A stretch of DNA of 64,000 nt from an uncultured Pelagibacteraceae bacterium (GCA_902530215.1 CABZZR010000001.1:96800-160799); one strand, 5' to 3'. Counted from the first letter of the stretch, positions 35,775-45,034 are shown. Program-made: numbers and translations. Notes: generated by a model from the letters alone, not told the origin.

Positions 35775-36640
35775 TTTACCTCCTTATTTTTTTTAAATTT
35801 CGTAAATAATATAATTCCAACTCCAAAAATTATAATTATACCTCCAAGAAAAACTTGTCTAGGTGGGTCTTCTCCTAGTAAAAAAATTGATGTTATTAAT
35901 CCCGTTATAGGAAGTATAAGTAATACCGGCATAACTTTGTTGACTGGGTACCTTTTTAAAACATAATACCAGGCTCCATAGCCAATTGGTTGTAGAAAAA
36001 ATGCAAGGAAAATTACTGTTAACCAACTATTTGTATCTGCAGATAAAAAATATGTTATTGGATTACCATCAAAAAACAACGACAACAATAGCAACATTGG
36101 TCCAGAAAATACACAAAGCCAAGTCATTAATGCAAATGCGCCAATTTTTTTACTAATAGATTTTGCCATAATCGCTCCAAGTGACCATGTGAAAGCTCCA
36201 GATAAAACTAATAAAACACCAACATACTTACCTTCAAGATTGGGTGCTCCTGTTAAAATATAAGTTCCAATAAAAGCAATAATTAAACCAATTATGTTTT
36301 TTAAAGATGGTATTTCTTTTAACAAAAAAAATGCAAGCACAATCCCAAAAGGAACCTCTAATTGCACAAGAAGAACAGCTGAGGATGCATCTATAATATT
36401 TAGTCCTGTGTAAGTTAGTCCATATTGTAAAGTACTTCCTATAAATGAGACTTTAAATAAATCTAAATATAATCCTTTGGGAAGAGGAAACCACCAAACA
36501 AGCATTAAAGCTGGTATAGTAAAACGCAATCCCATCAATAAATATGGGGGCAAATATTCCATTGTAGGTTTTGCAATAACAAAACCAAATCCTAAAATTA
36601 TAGGTACTGATAATGCTATAAATATGTCTTGTATTTTCAT
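35771..36640 (-). CDS. DMT superfamily (EamA) transporter
   Basis: A 289-residue inner-membrane transporter with about ten hydrophobic helices arranged as two EamA repeats; the second repeat contains the motif LSGAFTWSLGAIMAK. EamA proteins export or import small metabolites. It is first in the minus-strand run 36640-31914 and overlaps the dehydrogenase gene by 4 nt, so it probably moves that pathway's substrate or product. Divergent from the oxygenase pair with a 79 bp gap. Confidence 0.88.
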   Translation of the reverse strand: MKIQDIFIALSVPIILGFGFVIAKPTMEYLPPYLLMGLRFTIPALMLVWWFPLPKGLYLDLFKVSFIGSTLQYGLTYTGLNIIDASSAVLLVQLEVPFGIVLAFFLLKEIPSLKNIIGLIIAFIGTYILTGAPNLEGKYVGVLLVLSGAFTWSLGAIMAKSISKKIGAFALMTWLCVFSGPMLLLLSLFFDGNPITYFLSADTNSWLTVIFLAFFLQPIGYGAWYYVLKRYPVNKVMPVLLILPITGLITSIFLLGEDPPRQVFLGGIIIIFGVGIILFTKFKKNKEVK

Positions 36641-36719
36641 GTTTAATCTAAATCAATAAGTAAAGTTTGAGTACATCTTCCTATTGAGGATAACAATAAA
36701 AAAATATAAAATAAAAAAA

Positions 36720-37823
36720 ATGAAAATAGAAGTTATAGAAAATAACAAAATACTAGTAAATTCTTCAAAAGAAAATTTTGAAATACATCCCCTTTGGCTC
36801 AGAGAGAGAGCAAAAACTGAAGATCTAATGGATAAACTAACAGAACAAAGAATTTATGATCCATCAGCTTTGAATAAATCTATAAAAATTAAAAAAGCTA
36901 ATCTAAAAGCAGACATGTTAAACATAGAATTTACAGATGGAATTTTTTCAGAGTTTAAAGTGAGTGAGTTATGTAAAGAACTTGATACTGAAAAAATGAA
37001 AAAAGGACCCGTGGATGAAAAAATTATGTGGGATTCTAAACTTAATTATAGACCGACAGCAAAATTCAATAATGATTACGAAAGCAAAGAAACTTTTGAA
37101 ATGTTAAAAAAATTTCATAAATATGGTTTTGTGATAATTACAGGTGTTCCCACAAAAAACAATTATATAGTTGATTTTGCAAATTCAATAGGAGTTATCA
37201 GACCTACAAATTTTGGTGTGTACTTTGATGTTAAATCTATTCCGGACTATAACGACCTAGCTTACACTCCAAGACATCTTTATCCTCATACAGATAATCC
37301 TTACAGAAAACCCGTTCCCTGTATTCAGTTGCTACATTGTATAGAAAATGAAGTTTCTGGTGGTTTATCAACATTAGTTGATGGATTTGCTGTTGCAGAT
37401 TGCTTGAGAGAAAATTTTAAAGAGTACTTTGATATATTAACTTCTACCAAGGTTAGATTTAGATTTATTGACAAAGAAATAATACTAGAAAATTGGGGAG
37501 AATTGATTGAAATAGATGAAAATGAAAAAGTTAAACAAATTAGATTTAATACTAAAGTAGATTATGTTCCTCATTTAAAAAATGAAAATCTAGAAAAATT
37601 TTATAAGGCAAGAGAAAAAATGGGTGAACTTTGTTCATCAAAAAATTTTGAGTTAAAATTTAAACTTATGCCTGGAGATCTTTTAATGATGGATAACTAT
37701 CGAACATTACATGGAAGAACTGCATATGACGCAAGCGAAGGAATGCGACATCTACAAGGGTGCTATATCGATTATGATTCTTCTGAAGGAAAATTAATGC
37801 ACTTGCTAAGAAAATTCGGATAA
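36720..37823 (+). CDS. tmpA: 2-oxoglutarate/Fe(II) oxygenase, TmpA-like (gamma-butyrobetaine hydroxylase family)
   Basis: Fe(II)/2-oxoglutarate hydroxylase of the gamma-butyrobetaine dioxygenase/TauD family, 367 residues from ATG 36720 (an upstream in-frame TTG would add only a poly-lysine stretch). Domains: an N-terminal DUF971-like domain (about 1-95), then the jelly-roll. Iron ligands His190 and Asp192 in PHTDNPYR and His331 in LHGRTAYD are intact, as is Arg343 for 2-oxoglutarate. The N-terminal zinc cysteines of animal gamma-butyrobetaine hydroxylase are absent. The HD-domain gene begins 1 nt after its stop. That pairing is characteristic of TmpA/TmpB, where TmpA hydroxylates N-trimethyl-2-aminoethylphosphonate. 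Carnitine synthesis is the alternative. Confidence 0.65.
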   Translation: MKIEVIENNKILVNSSKENFEIHPLWLRERAKTEDLMDKLTEQRIYDPSALNKSIKIKKANLKADMLNIEFTDGIFSEFKVSELCKELDTEKMKKGPVDEKIMWDSKLNYRPTAKFNNDYESKETFEMLKKFHKYGFVIITGVPTKNNYIVDFANSIGVIRPTNFGVYFDVKSIPDYNDLAYTPRHLYPHTDNPYRKPVPCIQLLHCIENEVSGGLSTLVDGFAVADCLRENFKEYFDILTSTKVRFRFIDKEIILENWGELIEIDENEKVKQIRFNTKVDYVPHLKNENLEKFYKAREKMGELCSSKNFELKFKLMPGDLLMMDNYRTLHGRTAYDASEGMRHLQGCYIDYDSSEGKLMHLLRKFG

Positions 37824-37824
37824 T

Positions 37825-38379
37825 ATGCAAAAAGTAAATTTCAAACAAATGAAAGACGGCACACAGAAAGAATATCTTTTTTTAGATAAAAAAGAAAAAA
37901 AATATATTCTAGGTACCGCAGATAGAATACTGAAATTCATGAATGGATTAAATACTACTCTTGAAGGATATCAAATCACTAGACTTGAACATTCTTTGCA
38001 AACAGCTACTAGAGCACTTAAAGAAAAAGCAAATGATGAAATGATAGTAGCTGCACTTCTGCACGATATAGGCGATGAATTAGCTCCGCTAAATCACGCT
38101 GAATATGCCGCTACAGTTTTAAAACCTTATGTGAGCGAAAAAACTCACTGGATTATTGAAAAGCACGCAATTTTTCAAATGTATTATTATGCACATCACT
38201 TGGGAGGTAATAAAAATGAAAGAGAGAAATATAAAGGACATAAATATTACAAAGACACTATAGACTTTTGCGAAAAATGGGATCAAAAGTCATTTGATCC
38301 AAATTTTAAATCACTAACGCTAAAAGACTTTGAGCCATATGTTAAAAAAGTTTTCAGTAGAGAACCTTACTCAAAATAA
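37825..38379 (+). CDS. tmpB: HD-domain putative diiron oxygenase, TmpB/PhnZ-like
   Basis: A 184-residue HD-domain protein with the six-ligand pattern of mixed-valent diiron oxygenases (PhnZ, TmpB, myo-inositol oxygenase): His56, His80-Asp81, His91, His114 and Asp153 in EKWDQ. Ordinary HD phosphohydrolases rarely keep this set together with the LEHSLQTATRA entry helix. In PhnZ/TmpB the enzyme splits a 1-hydroxyphosphonate; TmpB yields glycine betaine and phosphate. The gene starts 1 nt after the tmpA-like stop, so the two are translationally coupled. I could not confirm the gating Tyr/Glu of PhnZ from memory. Role is therefore family knowledge plus context. Confidence 0.62.
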   Translation: MQKVNFKQMKDGTQKEYLFLDKKEKKYILGTADRILKFMNGLNTTLEGYQITRLEHSLQTATRALKEKANDEMIVAALLHDIGDELAPLNHAEYAATVLKPYVSEKTHWIIEKHAIFQMYYYAHHLGGNKNEREKYKGHKYYKDTIDFCEKWDQKSFDPNFKSLTLKDFEPYVKKVFSREPYSK

Positions 38380-38383
38380 ATCT

Positions 38384-38731
38384 TCATTTTTTAACTGGCA
38401 AACCAGAACTTGCCCAGCCATCAAAGCCATCTGAAATATTTACACAATTATAATTTTCTTTATATAATAAATCTGCAACAAATTGTGATCTTGTGCCGGA
38501 TTTACAAATTGACAAAACTTCATAATCTTGACTAATTGATAATTTTTTAAAATCTTCTATAAAAAATTCCTTGTCTTCAACAGTTACAAAATAAGTTTTT
38601 AAACCTAATTTTTCTCCATCAGGTTTTCCGTCATCTTCCCATTCTTCGCTGGTTCGAACGTCAACAAGCACACATTTAGGATTTTGTTTTAAATATTCTT
38701 CAATTTTTTGACTTGGTATTTGTTTGATCAT
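38384..38731 (-). CDS. Single-domain rhodanese
   Basis: A 115-residue rhodanese-like sulfurtransferase. The active-site loop CKSGTRS begins with Cys76, and the N-terminal strand VLVDVRTSEEW is typical. It can carry a persulfide for thiosulfate or sulfur transfer. Cytoplasmic, no signal peptide. It is convergent with the HD-domain gene (4 nt between stops) and divergent from the YyaL-like gene, with no functional partner adjacent. Confidence 0.9.
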   Translation of the reverse strand: MIKQIPSQKIEEYLKQNPKCVLVDVRTSEEWEDDGKPDGEKLGLKTYFVTVEDKEFFIEDFKKLSISQDYEVLSICKSGTRSQFVADLLYKENYNCVNISDGFDGWASSGLPVKK

Positions 38732-38822
38732 TTTTAATTATGGAATTTATTAATAACTTATAGCATAATTTTACTTTATCTCTATAATCTATAACAAAAT
38801 TTATTAAAAGAAAGGTCATTAA

Positions 38823-40769
38823 TTGAGCAATTCACTTAAAAACGAAAAAAGCCCGTATCTTAAACAACACGAAAATAATCCGGTAGATTGGTATCCTTGG
38901 AGTAAAAAAATTCTTGAAAAAGCTAAAGATTTAAAAAAACCAATATTTTTAAGTGTGGGATACGCAAGTTGTCACTGGTGTCACGTAATGGCTCATGAAA
39001 GTTTTGAAAATTTAAATACAGCAAAAATAATGAATGAAAAATTCATTAATATAAAAGTTGATAGAGAAGAGCGTCCAGACCTAGACCACGTTTTTCAAAA
39101 AAGTTTATCAATGTTGACAGGTGCGCCAGGAGGTTGGCCGTTGTCAATGTTTTTAGACGAAAATGGCATTCCTTTTTCTGGTGGAACCTATTTCCCTCCT
39201 GAAGAAATGTATGGAAGACCGTCTTTTTCCTATGTTCTTAATCAAGTGTCTGAATTTTATTTAAAAAATAGAGAAAAAATAATTGAACAGTCTTCTCAAA
39301 TAAAAAGTGTTATTGAACAAAACCAGAAAAAATCTGCAGTTATTAACCAGAGTTTATTTCCGTATATTGAAACATTGATTAATTACATTGATTTTGAATG
39401 GGGAGGCTTCAAGGGTGCGCCAAAATTTCCTCAATTTTATGTTTTTGAAAGTTTTTTGTATTTCTACAAAAAAATAAAAAATAAAAAACTTTTCGATGCA
39501 GTAAAAATTCTAATCGATAATGTTTGTTCTAGGGGATTATATGACCATTTATTAGGTGGTATAGCTCGTTATTCAACGGATGAAAGATGGATTGCTCCAC
39601 ATTTCGAAAAAATGTTTTATGACAATATTATGTTTGTAAATTTATTAGGACAGTTATATTTAGAAAATCCAAATCAATATTACAAAGATAAACTTATTCA
39701 AACTGTTGAATTTGTTAATAATCATTTTAAAAATAAAGAGAATTTACTGGGCTCTGCTTTTGATGCTGATAGTGAAGGCATTGAGGGAAAATATTATGTT
39801 TGGGATAATGAAGAGCTTAAAAATGTTCTGGAAGAAGATTATGAATTTTTTTGTAAATTTTACGACATTTCTGAAAATGGTAATTGGGAAGGAAAAAATA
39901 TACTAATAGAAAAAAAATTAAAACCAAAAAATGATGAAATCAATAAAATAAATCTAATTAAAAATAAGTTGTTATCTGTTAGGGACAAGAGATCTAAACC
40001 TTTTTTTGACGACAAAACTCAAATTGATTTAAATGCTCTTTGGGTAAGTACCTTAATTTTTGTATCTGAGGTATTAGATAAAGATGAGTGGCGTAAATTT
40101 TCAAAAACTAGCTATGATTTAATTGCCGAAAAAACGAAGGAGGAAATTTATCATTGCTATAAAGATAAAGAAGGCGTCAAAGTATTTCTTGAGGATTACA
40201 CATATATATGTCAATCAGCGCTTAATTTTTATGAAGTAACAGGAGAAATTTATTATCTAGACAAAGCAAAAAATGTTGCAGAAAAAACTTGGAATTTATT
40301 CTACGATGAAAATAATAAAATACTTCAAAAAAACCCTATTAATGAAAACGACCTATTTGTATCACCAAGTGATGTAAATGATCACAACATTCCAAACGGA
40401 AATAGTGCCTTCTTATTGAATTGTAAGAAACTAGAAGTAATTACTGGAGAAAGTAAATGGAAAAAAATGACTGAGGAACTAAAAAAAAGTTTTCATTCTT
40501 TTTTAAATTCAAATTCACCTCAGATGATGAGTTATGTAAAAAATTTAGATATGTGTGAAGAATTAACTAGTTTTACATTTTTTGGAGATTTTAATAAAAA
40601 TAAAGATTTACATAAATATGTTTTAAAAAATTACTTAAAATCATCAGTTTTAATTTATAAAAAAGAAACAAGCGATAGTTATTTAATAGTTTGTAAAAAT
40701 CAAACCTGCTCAAATAAAATTGAAAATTTGAATGAGTTAGAGAATGTCATAAAAAATTATGCAATTTAA
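38823..40769 (+). CDS. Thioredoxin-domain protein of the YyaL/DUF255 (SPATA20) family
   Basis: A 648-residue cytoplasmic protein: an N-terminal thioredoxin-like DUF255 domain with CHWC at 50-53, followed by an alpha/alpha toroid related to N-acylglucosamine 2-epimerases. The start is TTG: a good Shine-Dalgarno (AGAAAGG) is 7 nt upstream and the conserved N-terminus NEKSPYLKQHENNPVDWYPW follows at once. Biochemical function of the family is unclear. The 3' end overlaps the next DMT transporter by 11 nt. Family proteins are usually about 680 residues, so this is slightly short. Confidence 0.88.
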   Translation: MSNSLKNEKSPYLKQHENNPVDWYPWSKKILEKAKDLKKPIFLSVGYASCHWCHVMAHESFENLNTAKIMNEKFINIKVDREERPDLDHVFQKSLSMLTGAPGGWPLSMFLDENGIPFSGGTYFPPEEMYGRPSFSYVLNQVSEFYLKNREKIIEQSSQIKSVIEQNQKKSAVINQSLFPYIETLINYIDFEWGGFKGAPKFPQFYVFESFLYFYKKIKNKKLFDAVKILIDNVCSRGLYDHLLGGIARYSTDERWIAPHFEKMFYDNIMFVNLLGQLYLENPNQYYKDKLIQTVEFVNNHFKNKENLLGSAFDADSEGIEGKYYVWDNEELKNVLEEDYEFFCKFYDISENGNWEGKNILIEKKLKPKNDEINKINLIKNKLLSVRDKRSKPFFDDKTQIDLNALWVSTLIFVSEVLDKDEWRKFSKTSYDLIAEKTKEEIYHCYKDKEGVKVFLEDYTYICQSALNFYEVTGEIYYLDKAKNVAEKTWNLFYDENNKILQKNPINENDLFVSPSDVNDHNIPNGNSAFLLNCKKLEVITGESKWKKMTEELKKSFHSFLNSNSPQMMSYVKNLDMCEELTSFTFFGDFNKNKDLHKYVLKNYLKSSVLIYKKETSDSYLIVCKNQTCSNKIENLNELENVIKNYAI

Positions 40770-41616
40770 TAACCAAAAAAAAGGAATGTTAATGGCCTTT
40801 ACGGCTATGATGTTTATAACACCAGATTCTCTTTTTATTCGCCTGGCTTCAATAAATTCATGGAATTTAATATTTTATAGAGGATTTATTCCTTTTGCGC
40901 TCGTATTTGTTGGATTAATTATAATTTATAAAACAAAATTTTTTAAAGAGATTTTAAATAATGGATGGCATGGTGTTGTTTATGCTCTAATTTTTGCATT
41001 AACTAACATAACATTCGTAATTTCAATAGAAAATACAAATGTAGCTAATACTTTAATCATGGTTGCCTTAGCGCCAATGCTTTCGGCTGTAATTAGCTTA
41101 ATTTTTTTAAAAGAAAATCCTGATCAAAAAACATGGTTAGCAATTTTAATTACTACTTTTGCAGTTTTTTTTATTTTTTATGACGCTTTAAATGCTGGCG
41201 ATATATTGGGTAATGTTTTTGGTTTATTAACAGCTTTAGGACTAGCTATTGGTGCGGTAATTATTAGATCGGTAAAAAAAATTAGTTTAGTTCCTTCAGC
41301 AATGCTTGGTAAACTACTGGTCGCCTTAATAGCACTTTATTTTGCTGACAATCTGGAGTTAAAAAAAAATGATCTATTAATTGTGCCTGTAATGTGCGTG
41401 ATGTGTGTTGCGATACCCTTTGTTCTTGTCACCTTAGCTCCTAGGTATATTACAGCTGCTGAAGTCAATCTATTTTTTCTACTAGAGACTATACTGGGAC
41501 CTTTATGGGTTTGGCTGGTTATTTTAGAAAAACCAAGCAACGAAACCATACTTGGAGGATTCATAATTATTTTTACAATAGGTATACATTCAATACTCGC
41601 CTTAAAAAAAACATAA
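40759..41616 (+). CDS. DMT superfamily (EamA) transporter
   Basis: A 285-residue membrane protein with about ten helices in two EamA repeats (for example TPDSLFIRLASIN in repeat 1 and ALGLAIGAVIIRSVKK at the start of repeat 2). It begins inside the YyaL-like gene (11 nt overlap), which suggests coupled translation. Substrate is unknown. It is one of three complete and one partial EamA genes in the window, and they are diverged from each other. Confidence 0.88.
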   Translation: MQFNNQKKGMLMAFTAMMFITPDSLFIRLASINSWNLIFYRGFIPFALVFVGLIIIYKTKFFKEILNNGWHGVVYALIFALTNITFVISIENTNVANTLIMVALAPMLSAVISLIFLKENPDQKTWLAILITTFAVFFIFYDALNAGDILGNVFGLLTALGLAIGAVIIRSVKKISLVPSAMLGKLLVALIALYFADNLELKKNDLLIVPVMCVMCVAIPFVLVTLAPRYITAAEVNLFFLLETILGPLWVWLVILEKPSNETILGGFIIIFTIGIHSILALKKT

Positions 41617-41668
41617 TAATTATCTATTTGCTTTTGTTTTACGAAAAGCATACTTACTCGTACTACAA

Positions 41669-42958
41669 ATGGGAAAATTATTTAAAACTTCTTGGGCTCT
41701 TTTTGCTGGATACGGTATACTTATTATTGCTCACGGTCTTCAAGGTAATCTATTAGGTGTAAGATCTGTTATAGAAAATTTTAATGTAATATCCACAGGA
41801 ACCATGATGTCTGGTTATTTTATAGGATATTTCTGTGGAGCTAATATGGTTCCTAATCTTGTTGCAAAAGTGGGACACATTAGAGTTTTTGCTGCATTTG
41901 CATCCATGGCTTCTTTAAGTATTTTAGTTCATGCAATGTTTGTTAATCCAGTTGTTTGGACTGTTGCAAGATTTCTTACAGGTTTTAGTGTAATTGGAAT
42001 TTTCATAGTTGTAGAAAGTTGGTTAAACGATAGAGCAAATAATAGAACAAGAGGCAAGGTCCTTTCTGTATACATGTTTATTACCTTTATTGGTCTGGCG
42101 CTTGGGACACTTTTGCTAAATTTTAGTACTCCTGAAAAATATGAACCTTTTATACTAGTGTCATTATTGCTTTCAATAGCGTTAATTCCTATACTTCTTG
42201 TAAAACGTAAACCACCTAAATTTAAAAAAATTGGATCAATAAAATTAAAAGATCTTTATAAAATATCTCCTTTTGGAACTTTTAGTATGTTTTGCAATGG
42301 TTTTATACATTCAGCAATATTTACGTTAACAGCAGTTTACGCGGCCAAAATGAATTTTACTATTTTTGAAATTTCTTTGTTGTTGTTTCTAATTACTATT
42401 TCAGGTGCACTATTTCAATGGCCCATAGGTTATTTTTCAGACCGAATGGATCGTAGAATAATAATGGTTGCATGTTCATTAATAGCAGCCTTATTTTGTT
42501 TTACTTCAATAGTTTCATCAGGTTCCTCATTACAAAATATGTATTTAGCAGTTTCTTTAAATATAGATAAGGTATTGTTTTTTGTTTTTGTAACTTTATA
42601 TGCTGGGATGGCATTACCTCTATTTACAATCAATCTTGCTTTTGTAAATGATTTTATAACAAAAGATAAATTCGTAGCTGCAGGGGCAGGTTTACAAACT
42701 ATTTTTGGACTTGGTGCTATAGGAGGACCAATATTATGTTCCATTTTTATGAACTATTTTGGTTCAGAAGGTTTCTTTATGTTCCTTTTATTGTTTCATG
42801 TATTTATAGGTGCGTTTGGTCTTTATAGAATGACCAGAAGAGCTTATGAAGATAATCCTGATTCAACTTTTACACCTTTACCAAGAAATATTACACCACT
42901 AGGTATGGAGCTTGATCCTACAACGGGGGCAAATCTATCAAACACAGAAAAAAAATAG
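41669..42958 (+). CDS. Major facilitator superfamily transporter (YcaD-like)
   Basis: A 429-residue inner-membrane transporter with about twelve helices and the MFS loop motif variants FSDRMDRR (between helices 8 and 9) and NDRANNRTRGK after helix 4. It resembles the YcaD group whose substrates are not known. The ATG is 52 nt after the preceding DMT gene. The C-terminal tail of about 35 residues is hydrophilic. The next small gene begins directly after the stop codon. Confidence 0.88.
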   Translation: MGKLFKTSWALFAGYGILIIAHGLQGNLLGVRSVIENFNVISTGTMMSGYFIGYFCGANMVPNLVAKVGHIRVFAAFASMASLSILVHAMFVNPVVWTVARFLTGFSVIGIFIVVESWLNDRANNRTRGKVLSVYMFITFIGLALGTLLLNFSTPEKYEPFILVSLLLSIALIPILLVKRKPPKFKKIGSIKLKDLYKISPFGTFSMFCNGFIHSAIFTLTAVYAAKMNFTIFEISLLLFLITISGALFQWPIGYFSDRMDRRIIMVACSLIAALFCFTSIVSSGSSLQNMYLAVSLNIDKVLFFVFVTLYAGMALPLFTINLAFVNDFITKDKFVAAGAGLQTIFGLGAIGGPILCSIFMNYFGSEGFFMFLLLFHVFIGAFGLYRMTRRAYEDNPDSTFTPLPRNITPLGMELDPTTGANLSNTEKK

Positions 42959-43186
42959 GTGAATAAAGAAAACGCAAGTAAACTCTGGAAAATCATACAG
43001 GAAGCTGGTGATTATTTAAAAGGTCAACTGCCTGAACATCCTAATCACCCTAAAGGAAGAAATCCTTATGCTCATGTGGCCATATGTGTGAAGTCTAAAT
43101 TTCAAAAAAGCTATAAGGATATTGAAGACAAAAAGTTTCAAGAAGTGAAGGATTACATTGAGTTTTTGAAAAAAAATCCAAGCTAA
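42959..43186 (+). CDS. Hypothetical small protein
   Basis: A 75-residue frame starting with GTG immediately after the MFS stop codon. The product is charged, without signal peptide or membrane segment; the most distinctive part is PEHPNHPKGRNPYAHVAICV, followed by a lysine/glutamate helix. I do not recognise a family. It does not overlap another gene and continues the MFS transcript, which supports it being real. No Shine-Dalgarno is visible, so translation would depend on coupling. Confidence 0.5.
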   Translation: MNKENASKLWKIIQEAGDYLKGQLPEHPNHPKGRNPYAHVAICVKSKFQKSYKDIEDKKFQEVKDYIEFLKKNPS

Positions 43187-43192
43187 AGATAA

Positions 43193-43618
43193 TTATAAAG
43201 AAGATATTAACTCTTCGGCAATTTTTTTTGATTTGCCTTGATATTTTATTTTTTTTATTGCTTCTAAATTTGATTTATCATTACCAACCACAACAAAACC
43301 TATCATTCCCATTCCTTTGTGTGGTGTGCACCAATAAGCGTAAATTCCTGGAATTTCAAACTTATACTCCGTATCTTTACTTATAGCAGATCTAAACTTT
43401 CCTACTCCTTCTGGAACACCGCCTTTGATAAACTCGACGTTGTGGCCAGGTTTTGTTGATTTCCAAAAAACGGTATCTCCAACTTCAACATTTACAATTT
43501 TTTTGGAATAAACCATGTGTTCTTTACCTAATTTATTAAGCATCTCTATGGTTTGATCATCTGCTGAAGCAGTTCCCGAAATAAATAATACAGAAATTAA
43601 AGTAATAAATTTTCTCAT
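43193..43618 (-). CDS. Pseudoazurin (type I blue copper protein)
   Basis: Periplasmic electron carrier of 141 residues. The N-terminal signal peptide ends near ASA (about residue 19). Copper ligands are His59, Cys97, His100 and Met105, and the 38-residue and 8-residue spacings equal those of characterised pseudoazurins. The C-terminal helical tail (after about residue 115) is also typical. It is a single-gene unit near the sulfite dehydrogenase genes and may accept electrons from the associated cytochrome and pass them to a terminal oxidase. No denitrification gene is nearby. Confidence 0.93.
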   Translation of the reverse strand: MRKFITLISVLFISGTASADDQTIEMLNKLGKEHMVYSKKIVNVEVGDTVFWKSTKPGHNVEFIKGGVPEGVGKFRSAISKDTEYKFEIPGIYAYWCTPHKGMGMIGFVVVGNDKSNLEAIKKIKYQGKSKKIAEELISSL

Positions 43619-43676
43619 TTAATTAGATTACTTTAATTTATTCAGTTCTTTAAGCTTTAAGATTGCCGCTGCGACA

Positions 43677-44579
43677 TTAGTTTAAACCGATAAATCTTCT
43701 ATTTTTCTTGGTATTTAAACTGTAAAACAAAAGTGCAAATGTAATAATAAAACCACCTATTATTGTATTAGTTGTTGGAACCTCATTGATACCAAAAATT
43801 GGCAGCCAAACCCAAAAAATACCACCTAAAACTTCCGTAAGAGATAGCAAAGTAAGATCTGCTGCCGGTAATTTTTTAGAACCAATCGAATAAAGAATTA
43901 AGCCAGAACAAACTAAAGTTCCATGTAAGGCTGAAAGAGATGAATTTCTAAATGTGGTGAAAAAATTTGCTTCATTAATAATCAATACTAAAAATGAAAT
44001 AATTGCACAAAATAATCCTGCCAGACCAATAGTCGTAAAAGTTGGTATTTTTTTATTCCATCTGAAAGTTACAGAACCAATTGAAAAACCTAAAGCTGAT
44101 ATAAGCCCAACGATTAAACCAAATAAAGATCCTAACTTATTGCTGCTATAAGCCATAAAAATAATTCCAATGGCCGCAATAATAATTGAAATAAAAGTAG
44201 TGGCAGAAACCTTTTCTTTAAGAAAAATAAATCCAAGTATTGCTGTCATAAATGGCATCGCCGCTAACATCAAAAGAGTAACAGCCGCAGAGGTATGAGT
44301 TATTGACCATATAAAACCCATAAAAGCTGTCGCAAAACCCAAACTACCGATGATTACCGATAAATCAATTTTTTTATAATTTTTTACAAATGTTTTTCCT
44401 TCTTTAAAAAATAAATAAAAATTTAAAATGACAAAAATAGTTAGACCTCTGAAAAATAAATATTGCCAGGGAACTGAACGTGCGTCCTCAATATATCTGA
44501 CCACTAATGCTCCAAAGGACCAAATAATTCCTGCAAACAAAACTATAAGGATTGCAAAATTAGTTTTATTATTTGTCAT
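43677..44579 (-). CDS. DMT superfamily (EamA) transporter
   Basis: A 300-residue inner-membrane protein with about ten helices and two EamA repeats (repeat 2 begins near LISALGFSIGSVTFRW). It overlaps moaE by 4 nt and so ends the moaA-D-E transcript, although nothing suggests a molybdenum role. The substrate is unknown; in the context of sulfite oxidation it might move a sulfonate or sulfite-related compound, which is inference only. Confidence 0.86.
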   Translation of the reverse strand: MTNNKTNFAILIVLFAGIIWSFGALVVRYIEDARSVPWQYLFFRGLTIFVILNFYLFFKEGKTFVKNYKKIDLSVIIGSLGFATAFMGFIWSITHTSAAVTLLMLAAMPFMTAILGFIFLKEKVSATTFISIIIAAIGIIFMAYSSNKLGSLFGLIVGLISALGFSIGSVTFRWNKKIPTFTTIGLAGLFCAIISFLVLIINEANFFTTFRNSSLSALHGTLVCSGLILYSIGSKKLPAADLTLLSLTEVLGGIFWVWLPIFGINEVPTTNTIIGGFIITFALLFYSLNTKKNRRFIGLN

Positions 44580-45034
44580 TTAACTTCTTTTTTGGGTCTT
44601 AGAGAATGTCCAGGAAGCCACTCTTCTTTTCCGTCTACGTAATGTTCCTTTTTCCATATAGGAGATTGATGTTTTACTTCTTCAAGAATATATCTACAAA
44701 TTTTAAAAGCTTCGTCTCTATGTCCTGAGCCAATTGCTATGAGAATACTGACTTCACCTACAGGAGCATATCCTTTTGCATGTTCTAAAAAAATTTTAGT
44801 ATTTTTATCAAATTTTTCTCTTGCGGCATTGCAAATTGATTGAAAAGATTTAATGACAGCTTGATCATGAGCATCATAAGTTACAGCTGTTACTTTTTTT
44901 CCACTATTTTCATTTCTAACACGACCTATAAAAATTGATTCTGCTCCATAATCTCCAGAGCTGATAAAATTTTTTGCTTTTTCCAAAGAAATCTTTTGCT
45001 CTTTAGTATTAACAAGAGCGATGTGAATACTCAT
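44576..45034 (-). CDS. moaE: Molybdopterin synthase catalytic subunit
   Basis: Large subunit of molybdopterin synthase, which adds the dithiolene sulfurs to cyclic pyranopterin phosphate. The 152-residue protein shows the family segments YDAHDQAVIKSF, GSGHRDEAFKICRYILEEVK and the active-site lysines in PIWKKEHYVDG. It overlaps moaD by 1 nt. Length is standard. Confidence 0.95.
   Translation of the reverse strand: MSIHIALVNTKEQKISLEKAKNFISSGDYGAESIFIGRVRNENSGKKVTAVTYDAHDQAVIKSFQSICNAAREKFDKNTKIFLEHAKGYAPVGEVSILIAIGSGHRDEAFKICRYILEEVKHQSPIWKKEHYVDGKEEWLPGHSLRPKKEVK

Noticed and set aside
36720..37823. Gamma-butyrobetaine hydroxylase for carnitine synthesis
   Set aside because: No carnitine-pathway gene is adjacent, the N-terminal zinc cysteines are missing, and the HD-domain partner 1 nt downstream fits TmpA/TmpB better. 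Kept as an alternative in the feature text.
37825..38379. Generic HD phosphohydrolase
   Set aside because: The extra histidine before the HD pair, the two later histidines and the WDQ aspartate form the six-ligand diiron oxygenase pattern.
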